Shown: positions 61,202 through 64,000 of the stretch, in pieces
How the letters are laid out: each line of letters begins with the position of its first letter
How positions within the stretch are numbered: position 1 is the first letter of the stretch
DNA from: Cryobacterium sp. Y50
GTDB taxonomy: Bacteria > Actinomycetota > Actinomycetes > Actinomycetales > Microbacteriaceae
Length of the DNA stretch: 64,000 bases
Assembly (NCBI RefSeq): GCF_002929805.1
Contig: NZ_PJJM01000091.1
Span: 1 to 64,000 of the forward strand
Reading direction: 5' to 3'
The notes under the pieces: model-generated
What the model saw: the letters and a program-made list of their open reading frames with translations, nothing else
What the model was told of the DNA's origin: nothing
Database searches by the model: none
Made by a program: the position numbers and the translations under genes

Positions 61202-63796
61202 CTAACTTTCCAACACGGTGGCGAACACGATGTCAGTCACGGCGAGTTCGCTGCCGTCGACAAAGGTTAATTCTTGAATGCGGCCGACCGCTTTAAGATC
61301 GGCGGAAGCCAGGGTCAGGAGCGCGATTTCGGCGGGTGCACCGCAGATTACGGCGGAATCCAGCTCGGACTTCTGGGAGGCCTTGGCATCCGTTTTTGCC
61401 CGACGGATGCCGGTGAGCGCGCGACTGGCCAAATCCAGCAGGGCGATGTTGCCGGTGGCAACCCCATCGCTGCCGAGCAGGTCAGCCGCGACCGGCCACG
61501 GCGCGGTGTGCACCGAACCCTCGTGCGACCAAGACCAAGCTTCTTCGGTCGCGAACGGCACGAACGGTGCGAACAGGCGCAGCAGGGTGGCCAGCGCGGT
61601 GCGCAGCGCAGCAACAGCGGATGCCTGGCCGGTTCCGGGCTCGCCGTAGGCGCGCTCCTTGACCAGTTCGAGGTAGTCGTCGCAGAACGTCCAGAAGAAG
61701 CTCTCGGTGGTTTCCAGCGCGCGAGCGTGGTCGTAGTTCTCGAACGCGATCGTGGCCTGGGCAACGACGGCAGTCAGCCCGGCGAGCATGCTCTGGTCGA
61801 CCGGCTCGGTCACCGGTGCGTCGATGCTGCCCTGCGACATCGACACAAACTTGCTCGCGTTGAGAATCTTGATCGCGAGGCGACGGCCGATCTTGATCTG
61901 CGTCGGGTTCTGCGGGTCGAAGGCCGCGTCGGTGCCGAGACGTGAGGAGGCCGCCCAGTAGCGCACCGCGTCGGATCCGTGCTTCTCAAGCATGTCAGCC
62001 GGGGTGACCACGTTGCCCTTCGACTTCGACATCTTCTTGCGGTCAGGGTCGACGATGAAGCCGCTGAGCGCGGCGTGCTGCCACGGCGACTTGCCGTGCT
62101 GCTGCTCGGCGCGCAGCAGGGTCGAGAACAGCCAGGTGCGAATGATGTCCTGGCCCTGCGGGCGCAGCGAGTACGGAAAGACCAGGTCGAATAGCTCCGG
62201 GTTCTGCTCCCAGCCGCCAGCGAGCTGCGGCGTGAGCGAGGAAGTGGCCCAGGTATCCATCACATCGACTTCGCCGACGAAACCGTTGGCCTGGCCGCGC
62301 TGGCCGTCGGTGTAGCCGGGTGCGGCATCCGATGAGGGGTCAACCGGCAGCAGGTCGCGGGTAGCGACGATGGGCTGGTCGAAGACCGGGTTGGAGTCAG
62401 CGTCGAGCGGATACCAGACCGGCAGGGGGACGCCGAAGAAGCGCTGGCGAGAGACGAGCCAGTCGCCGGTGAGGCCATTGACCCAGTTCTCATAGCGCAC
62501 CTTCATGAATTCGGGGTGCCAGGCCAGCTCGGTGCCGTGCTCGAGCAGGCGGGCGCGCAGCTCTTCGTCGCGAGCGCCGTTGCGGATATACCACTGTCGG
62601 GTCGAGACGATTTCGAGCGGCTTGTCGCCTTTTTCGAAGAATTTCACCGCGTGCACGATCGGTTTTGGTTCGCCGATCAGGTCGCCGCTGGCTTTCAACA
62701 GCTCGACCACGGCGGCCTTGGCGCCGAACACGGTCTTACCGGCGAGCTGCGTGTAGGCTGCGCGGCCGGCCTCGGAGGTGATCACCTCGGGTATCTCGGC
62801 GATGATGCGGCCGTCGAAGCCCATGATGGCACGGTTGGGCAGGTTCAGCTCCCGCCACCAGACGACGTCGGTCACGTCGCCGAAGGTGCAAATCATGGCA
62901 ATCCCCGAGCCCTTGTCCTTCTGGGCGAGGTGGTGGGCGAGAACGGGAACCTCGACACCGAACACGGGGGTGGTCACCGTGGTGCCGAACAGGTGCTTGT
63001 ACCGTTCGTCATCCGGATGCGCCACCAGGGCCACGCAGGCCGGCATCAGCTCCGGACGGGTCGTTTCGATCTCGATTGTCGTGCCATCCGGCTTCAGGAA
63101 CGATACCCGATGGTAGGCGGCCGGCATATCCTTGTCTTCGAGTTCGGCCTGGGCCACCGCGGTGCGGAACGTGACGTCCCACAGGGTCGGTGCCATCGCC
63201 TGGTAGGCCTCGCCGCGCTCGACGTTGCCGAGGAAGGCCAGCTGCGAGGTGTACAGCGCTTCCTTGCCGATGGTGCGGTAGGTCTGGGTCCAATCAACGC
63301 TCAGGCCGAGGGTGCGCCAGAGTGCCTCGAATTGCTTCTCATCTTCTTTGGTGAGGGTCTCGCACAGTTCAATGAAGTTGCGGCGGCTGATCGGCAGCTG
63401 GTCGGCGGCCTTCGAGCTCTTGCCGTCGCCGCCCTCGAACGGCGGAACGAAGTTGTCGGTATAGCCGAGGGAGGGGTCGCAGCGCACACCATAGTAGTTC
63501 TGCACCCGACGCTCGGTGGGCAGGCCGTTGTCGTCCCAGCCCATCGGGTAGAACACGTTCTTGCCACGCATGCGCTGAAAGCGGGCGATGACATCCGTGT
63601 GGGTGTACGAGAACACGTGGCCGATGTGCAGCGATCCGGAGGCGGTCGGCGGGGGAGTGTCGATCGAGTAAATCGACTCGCGGGTGGCGTTCTCCCGAGC
63701 GAAGCGATAAGTGCCATCGGACTCCCAGCGGGACTCCCATTTGGCTTCAAGCCCTTCGAGGACGGGCTTTTCTGGGACGCGATCGGCGGTGGTCAT
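61202..63796 (-). CDS. valS: Valyl-tRNA synthetase, archaeal-like short type
   Basis: Charges tRNA-Val. The 864-residue enzyme has HIGH (57-60) and KMSKS (588-592), an editing CP1 domain, and an anticodon-binding region. The motif MGWDDNGLPTERRVQNYYGVRCDPSLGY is that of the archaeal-like ValRS group found in some bacteria. The usual bacterial C-terminal coiled-coil arm is missing. ATG at 63794-63796 (MTTADRVPEKP) gives the right length. Confidence 0.93.
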   Translation of the reverse strand: MTTADRVPEKPVLEGLEAKWESRWESDGTYRFARENATRESIYSIDTPPPTASGSLHIGHVFSYTHTDVIARFQRMRGKNVFYPMGWDDNGLPTERRVQNYYGVRCDPSLGYTDNFVPPFEGGDGKSSKAADQLPISRRNFIELCETLTKEDEKQFEALWRTLGLSVDWTQTYRTIGKEALYTSQLAFLGNVERGEAYQAMAPTLWDVTFRTAVAQAELEDKDMPAAYHRVSFLKPDGTTIEIETTRPELMPACVALVAHPDDERYKHLFGTTVTTPVFGVEVPVLAHHLAQKDKGSGIAMICTFGDVTDVVWWRELNLPNRAIMGFDGRIIAEIPEVITSEAGRAAYTQLAGKTVFGAKAAVVELLKASGDLIGEPKPIVHAVKFFEKGDKPLEIVSTRQWYIRNGARDEELRARLLEHGTELAWHPEFMKVRYENWVNGLTGDWLVSRQRFFGVPLPVWYPLDADSNPVFDQPIVATRDLLPVDPSSDAAPGYTDGQRGQANGFVGEVDVMDTWATSSLTPQLAGGWEQNPELFDLVFPYSLRPQGQDIIRTWLFSTLLRAEQQHGKSPWQHAALSGFIVDPDRKKMSKSKGNVVTPADMLEKHGSDAVRYWAASSRLGTDAAFDPQNPTQIKIGRRLAIKILNASKFVSMSQGSIDAPVTEPVDQSMLAGLTAVVAQATIAFENYDHARALETTESFFWTFCDDYLELVKERAYGEPGTGQASAVAALRTALATLLRLFAPFVPFATEEAWSWSHEGSVHTAPWPVAADLLGSDGVATGNIALLDLASRALTGIRRAKTDAKASQKSELDSAVICGAPAEIALLTLASADLKAVGRIQELTFVDGSELAVTDIVFATVLES

Positions 63797-63917
63797 AGTT
63801 CTCCGGTTCGTATGTGGCACCGTGTCGATGATGAGGTGCCTAAGTCTGCCCATCCAATCTACCCGATCGGCTCTTTTTCCTTGAACGGGCAGAACCGTGG
63901 AGCGCGTCGGCAGGTGT

Positions 63918-64000
63918 TTACCCGAGTAATCGGGGCACAGCCTTGAGCAATTGCACCGAATACGGATGCTGCGGTGCGGCGAACACGCGCGCCGCCGGTC
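63918..64000 (-). CDS. C-terminal end of an oligopeptide/dipeptide ABC transporter ATPase (partial)
   Basis: Minus strand, stop TAA at 63918-63920. The visible 26 residues include VFAAPQHPYSVQLLKAVPRLLG. The PQHPYTxxLLxAVP block is the hallmark C-terminal extension of OppD/DppD/DppF-type ATPases. Walker motifs are beyond the window. The final A and P residues and tail length match. Identity is strong as a type but the transport substrate is unknown. Confidence 0.78.
   Translation of the reverse strand, partial: PAARVFAAPQHPYSVQLLKAVPRLLG

Noticed and set aside
62516..63946. Plus-strand 476-codon frame opposite valS
   Set aside because: Low-complexity Gly/Arg/Gln composition and no motif; valS has HIGH and KMSKS.

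Overview
The window is high-GC actinobacterial chromosome, most likely family Microbacteriaceae. The evidence is a clpP1-clpP2-clpX block behind trigger factor, a mycothiol-dependent-nitroreductase-like protein, an actinobacterial putrescine/GABA cluster, EttA, and a strongly recurring octamer GCGGATGC/GCATCCGC that I associate with this family. Genus cannot be assigned from the sequence alone. Most of the window is chromosomal housekeeping and metabolic genes. The clearest accessory parts are at the left end (1-8.5 kb) and two decayed patches (about 28.5-31.2 kb and 57.8-59.1 kb).

Left end (1-8.5 kb): an IS630-type transposase tail, then a very large AAA/LuxR regulator on the minus strand. 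It is separated by a divergent region carrying a 21-bp tandem repeat from a four-gene plus-strand surface module. That module is a TasA/camelysin-like exported protein, a SipW-type (Ser-His) signal peptidase, a membrane protein with an LALTG (class-E sortase LAXTG-like) C-terminal anchor, and a choice-of-anchor-G-like protein. The two exported proteins share a WTDTEW motif just after their signal segments, which suggests that the peptidase processes both. A frameshifted tyrosine integrase follows, next to tRNA-Arg(UCU); this is a remnant of an old tRNA-targeting element.

Middle (8.5-28 kb): nadE, msrA, an SSB-family gene, a DUF6993-like lipoprotein, ettA, thioesterases, an ECF sigma/anti-sigma pair, and a coherent polyamine catabolic cluster. 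In that cluster a divergent PucR regulator faces gabT-gabD-putrescine oxidase-tandem USP-APC permease. Together these would import putrescine, oxidise it to 4-aminobutanal and carry GABA through succinate semialdehyde to succinate.

Right half (27-64 kb): lipoproteins with in-frame 6/12-bp microsatellites, the 3-methyladenine glycosylase Mpg, an LLM flavin oxidoreductase plus F420-reductase-like enzyme facing a MarR gene with a clear operator palindrome, truncated haemoglobin, MscS, PepN, an AAA ATPase, a zinc-ribbon SDR lacking the catalytic Tyr, an MHS-type transporter, RpiB, Nei, a multicopper oxidase, tRNA-Gly and tRNA-Pro, tig-clpP1-clpP2-clpX, BenE, an M3 oligopeptidase, a membrane protein/GntR pair with a 25-bp operator, ValS, and the end of an oligopeptide ABC ATPase. 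At least five genes are visibly broken by frameshifts or internal deletions (integrase, SF1 helicase, DUF488, alpha/beta hydrolase, methyltransferase).
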